Positions 8,401 to 13,893 of a stretch of 13,893 nucleotides of DNA are shown here, piece after piece (the stretch's first letter is position 1; every line of letters begins with the position of its first letter). Below the pieces are notes generated by a model that saw only the letters and a program-made list of their open reading frames with translations, had not been told where the DNA came from and made no database searches. The stretch is taken from the NCBI GenBank assembly GCA_028565635.1, contig JAOXYB010035439.1:1-13893 (forward strand), written 5' to 3'. The position numbers and the translations under genes were made by a program. This stretch comes from Phoronis ovalis (taxonomy: Eukaryota; Phoronida; Phoronidae).

Positions 8401-11400
8401 TGGTTTATATTTATATACAACCTTTCTATTTTTTTTTTTTTAGTATCGATTTACTACTCAATAATAAGGCTTCCTTAACGTTGGAAATTATCCCCAAACA
8501 AAACTGGTTGTTATCTTAATTTCTTTTAGTCCAAATGATCGAGAAGTAAGTGGTGCACCCACATATTTTGGACTGCGATTTAACATAGGATTTCATAAAA
8601 CATTTTTTACAAAAATGTCTATCATTAGAAATTTCAAAAATTCACAAATTTAGAATGGTAAATACTCTGTTTTCACTTCCACTACTAAAATACATAATAA
8701 TTTATCTCAACAATAGGTTATTAGATATGTGGTTCAAAAAACTGTGCCACAGACTTCATATAATTTCAGTTGTTATTTCTAATGCCTGTTTTCATTTCTA
8801 ATATTTAATACTATAATAATAAATTTTAAAACTAAAGTTGCAAATAATTTCTGAATGAGATGATTTATACTAATAAATGTACAAACTTGAATATTTTGCA
8901 GATTTTTGAATTGATTGAGACAATATATGCTGATATACTGGTGGGTTAATAGCAAGCAAGGGAGATAATTCACCAGTCAAACACTGGAGTGTAATGAAAT
9001 AGATGTCAACTAGAATTATGAAGGGAATTGATGATGTAGACTACAGGAAATTCTTTAAACATTAATAATCATAATGTACATACAGTGGACCATTCCCTGA
9101 AACAAATATTTTCTAGACCAAGATTAGATGAATAACAAGCAAGGGAGATAATTCAGAAATCATATACTGGAGTATAGTGGGTGAGATAAATGTCAGCTAA
9201 AATTACGAAGGGGATCGATGATGTAAACTACAGAAAATTCTTTAAACATTAATAATCATATTGTGCATACAATGGGCCATTCACTGAAACGAATATTTTC
9301 TAGACCAATACTGCAACAGGCAAACATAATTTGTCAGTGAGAACAGTTGATGAATACAACAAATTACCAGTAACCTCCTAGTTTTTCGAATGCTCCCTGG
9401 TCCAATACTATTTTCTTATTGTATTAAGGTTTAAGTGATGTATTGTGTCTTGAAATATTTGATTATGTAAAAAAAAAAATAGATCGGACTGTGTTTCATT
9501 TGTACATACTACTTCATTCCATAATTTAAAACTGTTATAGAGTTTTGTTGTTATTTCAGTAACATTGGTGTACTGGGTTTTAGCATAACATATATTCGGT
9601 AGGATGCTTTTGCAATGCTAAAGAAATTCAAACAAGTTTATACAATATTTTGTATGTGGCAAATGTGTCAGTTTCTGAGAAATGGAATACAGGAATTTTT
9701 ATAGCTACAAATCATATTTAGTACACCAGTTTATGTACACTATTTACCAGTTCTGTGATATTGACTAATTTGAAATGTAATTTTATCTGTAGCAGATAGG
9801 ACTTATTGCAAGTAATGGCATATTTTTAGCCATAAGCCTGTTTCATTCACGAAATGTATGCCCATAGGGGAATGCAGGCACACACACACGCACAAACGTG
9901 CAGCCAGTATACTAGAACCTTACGCTGCATCCCATTTGATGACAGTACTTTTACGTACATGTAGTCTGCAGGTAAATATGGTTTATTACAGTGAATGGAA
10001 CTGATATAAATAAAAAAACTGTTTAAATATGTTTTTCTGCTAATATTTAATTGTTCAAGCTTCAACTCTTACTAAAAGAAAACAAACATAAATATATTAA
10101 TCCAAATGTAGACCCTCGTTACCGTTTAAATAAAAATTCGTGAAAAACCAACATTACATTTTTTTCACACAAACGTTTTCTTAAACTTTCGGGCAATGTC
10201 ATGGTAGTATTTTTACAATCTCATGTGAAATGCATGAAATTTAATGTTTTATGGCACTTCATAAATCGAGTTTACTACGTTTATAAGAAGTGCACGTAAC
10301 GATATTCCAATATTATTTATTATGATCAAATTGTAAATGCCGTGAATAACCTGTGAATTTTTGATATTTAAAACTAAAAAAGTGAATTGATTATATAACC
10401 AAAATCCCTGGTGCAATTTAAGAATGGTCCATCTGAAAAAAACTTCCGAAATCTTTGCAGATACAAAACTGAAACTTGGCAAAAAAATGAAGGTCTCCAA
10501 AAGCATGCCTCGCATAAAAACAAGATGGTAAACATTTTTTTAATAACAGCCAAAAGATTTATAGAAGAGATCGAGCTTTTTACAAAAATTAACTAGTCAC
10601 AAATATTTTAATTTTTGTATAAGTATATTATATAATGCTATGCTAACTGTATACATATCTGAGACTAATATAACTAAAGTTATATTAGTCTCAGATAAAT
10701 ATAAATTATTTAAAAACTCAATTTTAATTTTGGACAGATGCATAATATTATATTATATCATACCAACTGTTCACGATTCATGCATACATACCAGACCTGA
10801 CGTACGTAGCCCTACTCAGTAAGCTTGAGCTGTGCTGGCCTCGGATAGTTCCTTTAAAAATATATTAGGGGTGTAGAGGTGTGTCTCGGTGGACAGAATC
10901 CATGGGATTATAGTTAAAATACATAGGATATTTTCGAACAAGAATGATAGCTGTTGCTTGTGAAATTAACGAAAATCAGTGGGCGCATCACATGGCCTCG
11001 TATCAGTTCGCGTACGAGAGGTCAAGTTCAAGTAGCTCCAGGTTCCGATCAGAGAAATCTCCAAGGGGGTTCAATTCCCGGCAAATATCTCGAAATCCGT
11101 GCGGTCATTGGGGGGTAAATGCTTCCTAAGATATATGTGTGATGCAAGTGGACCGAGAGAGAAATTGGCGCTCATTATTGGCGTTTATTTAATAAATATA
11201 TTTGAAATCGTTCATTCAACATTGCGTTGGATGGGACTTCCTACTGTAGTGTTGTGTGCTACCCCGAGAAACCCCCGGGGGGGTGGTCAATATGAAAGTG
11301 AGTACGCATGCTGTGCCAACAAAATTTCACGTGACAGGGTATGTTTTTCGAACCGCCGGCGCGTAACGCGCGTTCGTTACGTGCTTAGCCTTAGGGTCTG

Positions 11401-13631
11401 TTTTTTGGCTAAAATCGCGGAAAAGGGTGTTGGAGGTGTGACACTTCCAAAGGGGTGTTGTTTGGAAGTTTCACTTCGTTAGGGTAATCGTTAAAATTTC
11501 ACTTCGTTAGGGGTGTAAATACGGTCAAGAAAACTTAATATGTTTACAAGAATGTGTATTCCCCGTCATATGAAAGTTACTTCCTGCAGGGTATGCTGTT
11601 TGAGAATGACCCTTTTAAAACACGGCATACGATTGGTCAGGTCAGGGTTCAGGTATCACGTGATCCGGCCACTTCCTTAGCGGTGTATTTTTTCAATGAA
11701 GCACTTCCTCAGGGGTGTATTTTAAAAAAAAATCACTTCCTTAGGGGTGTATTTTTTGCAGGATTTCACTTCGTTAGGGGCTTTTTTGAAAAGTCGTGTT
11801 GGAACATGGGATATTTCCCAGGTTTTACAAACGATTTTTTTCCGTAACTTTTGGCTTTAGAAAAAGGTGCAGAGTTGAGTTTTTCATTGTCTTCCTCCAG
11901 ATTTGAGCTGGTACTGAATGTTGGCTAACCAATCAGATCTAGAATGCCTCGGGTTTTCCCGTTAATGGAGAGAATCGACTTAGAATCTGAACTATAGGGT
12001 AAACTCACTGCGCATGTGCCAGTTTTGAGTAAAAACTGACGCGACGGGGAGAGTGTGTAGCGGAAAATTACGAGGTTTTCGCTCTTGTCCGGTGCTACTG
12101 CATCACGAAACGGTATAATCCGAACTTGTCGGCACTGCACACAGAATGCCATCCGTTGTTGCCCTAGTTGTCCTTGGTGCTCGTGGTTGCCCTAGTGGCT
12201 CTAGTTGTCCGCGGTTGCTCTAGTTGCCCGTGGTTGCCCTAGTTGCTCTAGTTGTCCCTGTTTGCCCCAGTTGTCCTTGGTGCTCGTGGTTGCACTAGTT
12301 GTCCTTGGTGCTCGTGGTTGCCCTAGTTGCTCTAAATGTCCGCGGTTGCTCTAGTTGTCCGCGGTTGCCCTAGTTGATCTACTTGTCCTGGTTGCCCTAG
12401 TTGTTCTTAGTGCTCGTGCTTGCTCTAGTTGTCCGTGGTTGCTCTGGTTGCGCTAGTTATCCGCGGTTGCCCTAGTTGTCCTTGGTTCTCGAGGTTGCCA
12501 TAGTTGTCCTTGGTGCTCATGGTTGCCCTAGTTGTCCGCGGTTGCACTAGTTGCTCTAGTTGTCCGTGGTTGCCCTATTTGCTCTAGTTGTCCGCGGTTG
12601 CCATAGTTGCTCTATTCTAGTTGTCCCTGGTTGCCTCAGTTGTCCTTGGTACTCGCGGTTTCCATAGTTGTCCTTGATGCTCGTGGTTGCCCTAGTTGCT
12701 CTAGTTGTCCGCGGTTGCCCTACTTTTTACGATTGCTCTAGTTGTCCGCGGTTAATTGCCCTAGTTGCTCTAGTTGTCCCTGATTGCCCTAGTTGTCCTT
12801 GGTGCTCGTGGTTGCCCTAGTTGCTCTAGTTGTTCGCGGTTGTCCTAGTTGCTCTAGTTGTCCGTGGTTGCCCTAGATGCTCTAGTTGTCCGCGGTTGAC
12901 CTAGTTGCTCTAGTTGTCCGCCGTTGCCCTAGTTGTCCTTGGTGTTCGTGGTTGCCCTAGTTGCTCTAGTTGTCCGTGGTTGCCCTAGTTGCTCTAGTTG
13001 TCCGTGGTTGCCCTAGTTGCTCTAGTTGTCCGCGGTTGCCCTAGTTGTCCTTGGTGCTCGTGGTTGTCCTAGTTGCTCTAGTTGTCCGCGGTTGCCCTAG
13101 TTGTTCTGGTTGCTCGTGGTTGTCCTAGTTGCTCTGGTTGTCCGTTGGATCTAGGTTATATAAAATTGTAAGAGTTCATTAATTCATGAAGTTTCAAGTT
13201 TTACATTTTGTATTCACCTTCATATGTTTTGTTCCTAACTTTGTTTATTACAGTTATTAAATTAAATAATGTGTTATACCCATTAGGTGTTTTACACACA
13301 TGTCACTTATCAAATTGAACTGAATGCAAATGTTTAATTATTTGAAATACATGTAAATACTCTAACTCTTTGCTGTTTCGTGTCCCACAATCAACCGCCA
13401 ACACTTGCAGAGAATACTGGTGCAGGCTCTTATAAACAGATATTTTTATTCATTATTTAAATAAATTTTATTTAGTATATAAATTTTTCTTTTTTGTTAT
13501 ATATGATACGAATTATATATATTTTCAAAATACAGGAGTTACTATATAGGCCAAAAGATTTTAAAGAAGAACCTGAAAAGACCAGAAAAAAGCTGGAAAA
13601 AGGTACTTTCCAAAAGCAAGTCAAGTTTAAG
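1604..13631 (+). CDS. ZU5-UPA-like and caspase-like (C14) fusion protein, partial multi-exon gene
   Basis: This is the whole visible coding region, joining 1604-2451, 4574-4628, 4993-5136, 5929-6064, 6251-7119, 7610-7692 and 13536-13631. All six junctions keep one open frame, giving about 743 residues with no stop, which is strong evidence for a live gene. Domain order is a ZU5-like domain (about 8-135), a cysteine-rich UPA-like region (about 150-275), a linker (283-348), a caspase-fold domain (about 350-600) and a charged tail (about 650-743). ZU5-UPA modules are known from UNC5, ankyrins and PIDD1, and from NLRP1 and CARD8 as the FIIND. Caspase-fold proteases act in cell death and innate signalling. 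A cytosolic signalling protease is the inferred role; no signal peptide or clear membrane helix is seen. The start codon and the stop lie outside the window. The exact family is not identified. Confidence 0.8.
1993..2001 (+). other. H-F-C codons: candidate ZU5 autoproteolysis site
   Basis: CAT TTT TGT encode His130, Phe131 and Cys132 within Y-S-C-K-H-F-C-R-H. In PIDD1 the ZU5 domains self-cleave within H-F-S, between Phe and Ser, and the FIIND of NLRP1 and CARD8 cleaves at an equivalent F|S bond. Here His and Phe are kept and the nucleophile position is Cys, which can also support an acyl shift, as in inteins. Cleavage itself is an inference. Confidence 0.45.
2830..2850. repeat. Short perfect hairpin
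   Basis: ATAACATAT and ATATGTTAT are separated by AAA. It is a small AT-rich inverted repeat inside the first visible intron, with no clear function. Confidence 0.5.
4416..4511. repeat. Inverted repeat with 12-bp perfect arms
   Basis: AAATTCTCAATT at 4416-4427 and its reverse complement AATTGAGAATTT at 4500-4511 flank about 72 bp that includes a run of C near 4450. It could be a very small fold-back element or MITE remnant. A target-site duplication is not obvious. Confidence 0.4.
4574..4628 (+). CDS. Exon B: short linker exon (18 codons plus 1 nt)
   Basis: The acceptor ATTGCAG ends at 4573 and the donor ACAG|GTGAAG lies at 4629. Read in phase 0 from exon A it is fully open (T-T-D-R-K-Q-A-I-N-V-D-N) and ends in phase 1, which fits the next exon. 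The peptide is polar and probably disordered, joining the ZU5-UPA region to the protease. No known motif is seen. Such a small exon is supported mainly by frame continuity and its splice sites, so it could be optional in transcripts. Confidence 0.6.
4629..4992 (+). other. Intron, 364 bp
   Basis: It is bounded by GTGAAG and by TACTTTTAG ending at 4992, and interrupts a codon in phase 1. It contains no open frame or repeat worth noting. Confidence 0.6.
4993..5136 (+). CDS. Exon C: Ser/Thr/Leu-rich linker exon
   Basis: The acceptor TTGTACTTTTAG ends at 4992 and the donor TCAG|GTGATT lies at 5137. It is 144 nt, phase 1 in and phase 1 out, so it could be skipped without breaking the frame. It encodes about 48 residues beginning D-T-L-V-E-D-V-A-H-T-D, followed by a stretch rich in Ser, Thr and Leu and ending H-I-A-G-D-S-G. 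This is probably a flexible linker between the ZU5-UPA region and the caspase fold. A processing site for the downstream protease might lie here, but nothing in the sequence proves one. No domain is recognised. Confidence 0.65.
5137..5928 (+). other. Intron, about 790 bp
   Basis: It is bounded by GTGATT at 5137 and TTCTACAG ending at 5928, and interrupts a codon in phase 1. It is AT-rich. A weak inverted repeat (CTTGATGGA near 5417 and TCCATCATCAAG near 5449) is the only structure seen. Confidence 0.65.
5929..6064 (+). CDS. Exon D: start of the caspase-fold domain
   Basis: The acceptor TTTATTCTACAG ends at 5928 and the donor GTCAG|GTAACC lies at 6065. It enters in phase 1 and leaves in phase 2. 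It encodes E-I-P-R-I-P-H-V-Y-A-V-L-I-A-G, the hydrophobic first strand of a C14 p20 unit. The helix that follows, L-F-Y-R-D-V-V-Y-L-K-M-V-L, sits where metacaspases and paracaspases have a conserved L-x-n-D-x-x-x-m-x-x-x-L pattern. Exon E completes the fold through an AG|A split Arg codon, and that exact fit supports both exons. Confidence 0.82.
6065..6250 (+). other. Intron, 186 bp
   Basis: It is a short AT-rich intron between GTAACC and TATTTTGTAG, splitting an Arg codon in phase 2 inside the caspase fold. Confidence 0.75.
6251..7119 (+). CDS. Exon E: caspase-like catalytic core with His/Cys dyad
   Basis: The acceptor ATTTTGTAG ends at 6250 and the donor AATGT|GTAAGT lies at 7120. It encodes most of a C14 domain: a core strand and catalytic loop D-L-C-F-I-L-Y-Y-S-G-H-S (His453, codon 6426-6428), then S-R-K-L-V-I-L-D-C-C-Y-S-D-G (Cys491, codon 6540-6542). 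The His-Cys spacing is 38 residues, near that of caspases. Asp489, two residues before the Cys, matches metacaspases and paracaspases, where it binds a basic P1 residue, rather than the Q-A-C of classical caspases. A p10-like segment, I-L-Q-W-S-S-S-G-M-S-Q, follows, then a six-cysteine insertion (6735-6823). The last third (about residues 605-682) was not recognised. The first in-frame TTG at 6261 is not a start; it is an internal Leu codon. Confidence 0.87.
6426..6542 (+). other. Catalytic dyad region: YSGHS and DCCYSDG
   Basis: The predicted catalytic histidine codon (6426-6428) and cysteine codon (6540-6542) are both intact, so the protease is not an obvious pseudo-enzyme. The cysteine next to it (6537-6539) is less likely to be the nucleophile, because metacaspase D-x-C places it two residues after Asp. 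Confidence 0.75.
7120..7609 (+). other. Intron, 490 bp
   Basis: It has a strong GTAAGT donor and a TCACTTACAG acceptor ending at 7609. It contains a 16-bp perfect palindrome, CATATATGCATATATG (7456-7471), and nothing else notable. If it were retained, translation would stop two codons past the splice site. Confidence 0.75.
7610..7692 (+). CDS. Exon F: short tail exon
   Basis: The acceptor CACTTACAG ends at 7609 and the donor AAACAG|GTAAAA lies at 7693. Entering in phase 1 it completes a Tyr codon and reads Y-S-P-E-V-A-P-D-V-L-L-K-I-R-Y-E-G, ending in E-I-K-Q in phase 0. The alternating hydrophobic pattern suggests a strand of a small C-terminal domain. No family is recognised. Frame and splice sites fit both neighbouring exons. 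Confidence 0.75.
8053..8680. repeat. Possible diverged fold-back element with long inverted arms
   Basis: The reverse complement of about 8585-8680 resembles about 8053-8157. Shared pieces include ATTTACC, AAATTTGTGAA and GAAATTTC, in the same order and with similar spacing, with many mismatches. The roughly 430 bp between the arms shows no protein domain. It may be an old MITE. Because both arms are AT-rich, chance similarity is possible. Confidence 0.3.
8945..9312. repeat. Tandem duplication, two copies of about 185 bp
   Basis: The two copies start at the GCAAGCAAGGGAGATAATTC motifs near 8951 and 9137. Both continue through a shared ACTGGAGT...AGTG region, GATGATGTA, and AAATTCTTTAAACATTAATAATCAT. 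Both end at ATATTTTCTAGACCAA (9107-9122 and about 9292-9307). I estimate about 85-90 percent identity by eye. The AAGGGAGATAA core is a motif I associate with molluscan mobile elements; that association is from memory. Confidence 0.8.
10656..10697. repeat. Perfect 42-bp palindrome (20-bp arms, AA loop)
   Basis: TATCTGAGACTAATATAACT at 10656-10675 is followed by AA and then by its exact reverse complement at 10678-10697. The match stops at the next base on each side. Such a perfect arm in otherwise diverged intron DNA suggests a recent origin or an active hairpin. Confidence 0.9.
10975..11130 (+). repeat. Possible tRNA-derived SINE fragment
   Basis: GGTTCAATTCC at 11068-11078 matches the Pol III B-box (GGTTCRANTCC) and is followed by CGGC as in a T-arm. 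TAGCTCCAGG at 11033-11042 resembles an A-box. The 35-nt spacing is shorter than in an intact tRNA (about 44), and no full cloverleaf could be drawn. It is therefore at best a decayed SINE head, not a functional tRNA gene. Confidence 0.25.
11359..11384. repeat. GC-rich hairpin
   Basis: GCGCGTAACG (11359-11368) and CGTTACGTGC (11375-11384) pair with one mismatch across a 6-nt loop. It lies just upstream of the roughly 32-bp repeat block and is CpG-rich. Confidence 0.5.
11440..11790 (+). repeat. Degenerate tandem repeat with CACTTCNTTAGGGGTGT core
   Basis: The core CACTTCCTTAGGGGTGT or close variants starts near 11442, 11472, 11500, 11670, 11702, 11734 and 11767. A weaker copy lies near 11579. 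Spacing is 28-33 bp, and 32-33 bp in the cleanest part. A T-rich or A-rich tract follows most cores. An open frame over part of it (11554-11847) merely translates the repeat and is not called as a gene. Confidence 0.7.
11880..12150. promoter_or_regulatory. CpG-containing stretch with CCAAT-box and NRF-1-like sites
   Basis: GCTAACCAATCAG near 11922-11934 contains an inverted-repeat-free CCAAT box, and CTGCGCATGTGCC near 12007-12019 is close to the NRF-1 palindrome. Both are typical of CpG-type promoters. The sequence between and after them is richer in CpG than the surrounding intron. No TATA box or downstream first exon is evident. It may instead be unique flank or part of a repeat. Confidence 0.2.
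12150..13145. repeat. Minisatellite, about 1 kb, 28-bp period, two unit types
   Basis: Roughly 35 units are present. Type A is made of GTTGCCCTAG, then TTGCTCTAG, then TTGTCCGYG. Type B is made of GTTGCCCTAG, then TTGTCCTTGG, then TGCTCGTG. Both total 28 bp and are interspersed irregularly. The left part is degraded with short indels, and the right part (about 12940-13140) is nearly regular. The + strand is poor in A. CCGCGG and CCGTGG alternate in a way that looks like CpG deamination. The unit length is not a multiple of three and TAG recurs, so it does not encode protein. Confidence 0.93.
13536..13631 (+). CDS. Exon G: charged tail exon
   Basis: The acceptor AAAATACAG ends at 13535 and the donor TTTAAG|GTACAT lies at 13632. 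Read in phase 0 after exon F it is open for 32 codons: E-L-L-Y-R-P-K-D-F-K-E-E-P-E-K-T, then a Lys-rich stretch. It is likely helical and highly charged. An alternative donor, AAAAAG|GTACTT at 13603, would shorten it and change phase. The link to exon F across 5.8 kb rests on frame and splice-site quality. The gene continues past the window. Confidence 0.6.
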
Positions 13632-13814
13632 GTACATTTCACCTGAGGGACGGCCGGAGCAGGAAAACCACTAAAAATATCAACGTAAAGTTGGCGTACG
13701 GTTAATTATTCAAACCATTCAAAGATTCAAAATATAAAGCTGGCGTATTTGGCGTAGATGTCTTTATCTGGGATAATATTTCGTGGAATATATTAACATC
13801 ACGGACTTTTATAA
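13632..13814 (+). other. Start of the next intron, no gene seen
   Basis: It begins with GTACAT. It has two copies of a short GGCGTA-containing phrase near 13693 and 13742 and no coding potential. Confidence 0.5.
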
Positions 13815-13893
13815 AAACAAGACATTTGTCATGTCTAATGCCCATCCAATGTGTAGGATATTTTTTAACATTATTGTTTTTTTACATTAGAAA
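13815..13893 (-). repeat. Dispersed repeat, inverted copy, cut by window end
   Basis: Its reverse complement matches 1203-1284 with only one or two substitutions and a few A/T-tract indels. The shared core includes CTACACATTGGATGGGCATT and the internal hairpin AGACAT-gacaa-ATGTCT. Homology ends abruptly at about 13815, which suggests an element terminus. Confidence 0.9.

Larger units (their letters stand above)
7693..13535 (+). other. Long intron, about 5.8 kb, repeat-filled
   Basis: It is inferred because exon F ends in phase 0 and the next frame-compatible exon with good splice sites is at 13536. It contains several repeat families, listed separately. From 7693 to 10970 it is AT-rich; from about 10975 to 13150 it is markedly richer in G+C and CpG. 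Open frames within it carry no known domain and several are made of repeat sequence. An unrecognised small exon could still hide here, but the direct join reads smoothly. Confidence 0.55.

Noticed and set aside
10249-10515. Minus-strand open frame of 88 codons
   Set aside because: It is a low-complexity, hydrophobic translation of AT-rich intron DNA with no domain or splice support.
11033-11090. Functional tRNA gene
   Set aside because: A-box to B-box spacing is too short and no acceptor stem pairs; at most a SINE relic.
11099-11847. Two GC-rich open frames of 127 and 97 codons
   Set aside because: The downstream frame lies largely over the 32-bp repeat, and the upstream one runs through GC-rich sequence into it. 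Neither shows a protein family or a start context.
11925-12152. Minus-strand open frame of 75 codons in the GC-rich block
   Set aside because: It has no domain, a short length, and sits in CpG-rich DNA where stops are rarer by chance.
12150-13145. CRISPR-like array
   Set aside because: There are no unique spacers; units follow head to tail with a 28-bp period in a eukaryotic intron, so it is a minisatellite.
12150-13145. Coding repeat protein
   Set aside because: The 28-bp period changes frame each unit and TAG occurs repeatedly, so no frame stays open.
1203-13893. One large DNA transposon with the inverted repeat as its termini
   Set aside because: No transposase is seen and the interval is filled with a host-like intron-bearing gene. 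The first copy is not shown to end at a target-site duplication.

Overview
The window looks like nuclear DNA from a eukaryote, most likely a mollusc or a related marine invertebrate. The evidence is AT-rich sequence, a gene split by spliceosomal introns (GT donors, AG acceptors, pyrimidine-rich tracts), several repeat families, and two copies of the motif GCAAGGGAGATAATTC. I associate that motif with molluscan interspersed repeats from general knowledge; it was not checked against a database.

There is one gene, on the + strand, and it runs off both ends of the window. Seven exons can be placed at 1604-2451, 4574-4628, 4993-5136, 5929-6064, 6251-7119, 7610-7692 and 13536-13631. Every junction keeps the reading frame (phases 0, 1, 1, 2, 1, 0), giving about 743 consecutive residues. 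Residues below are numbered from the GAT codon at 1606. The product has an N-terminal ZU5-like domain, a cysteine-rich region in the position of a UPA domain, and a linker of about 65 residues. A caspase-fold (peptidase C14) domain follows, with candidate catalytic His453 (Y-S-G-H-S) and Cys491 (D-C-C-Y-S), and then a charged tail. The ZU5-like domain ends in K-H-F-C. This is where the PIDD1, NLRP1 and CARD8 relatives have their autoproteolytic F|S bond, here with Cys in place of Ser. The inferred architecture is therefore a possibly self-cleaving ZU5-UPA module joined to its own caspase-like protease in one polypeptide. That is the most interesting feature of the window.

Layout: 1-810 is a tandem repeat, with a paired nuclear-receptor-like half-site in each of its two units. 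Positions 785-1130 hold a degenerate repeat. Positions 1203-1284 hold a repeat that returns in inverted orientation at 13815-13893. Positions 1298-1409 hold two G-rich fold-back units. Positions 1604-7692 carry six exons with AT-rich introns. The 5.8 kb intron 7693-13535 carries a possible diverged fold-back element (8053-8680), a two-copy tandem duplication of about 185 bp (8945-9312), a 42-bp perfect palindrome (10656-10697) and a GC-richer block from about 10975. That block holds a tRNA-promoter-like fragment, a repeat of about 32 bp, a CCAAT and NRF-1-like stretch, and a roughly 1-kb minisatellite with a 28-bp period (12150-13145). The last visible exon lies only about 390 bp beyond the minisatellite.

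All domain calls were made by eye from motifs. No alignment or database search was possible.
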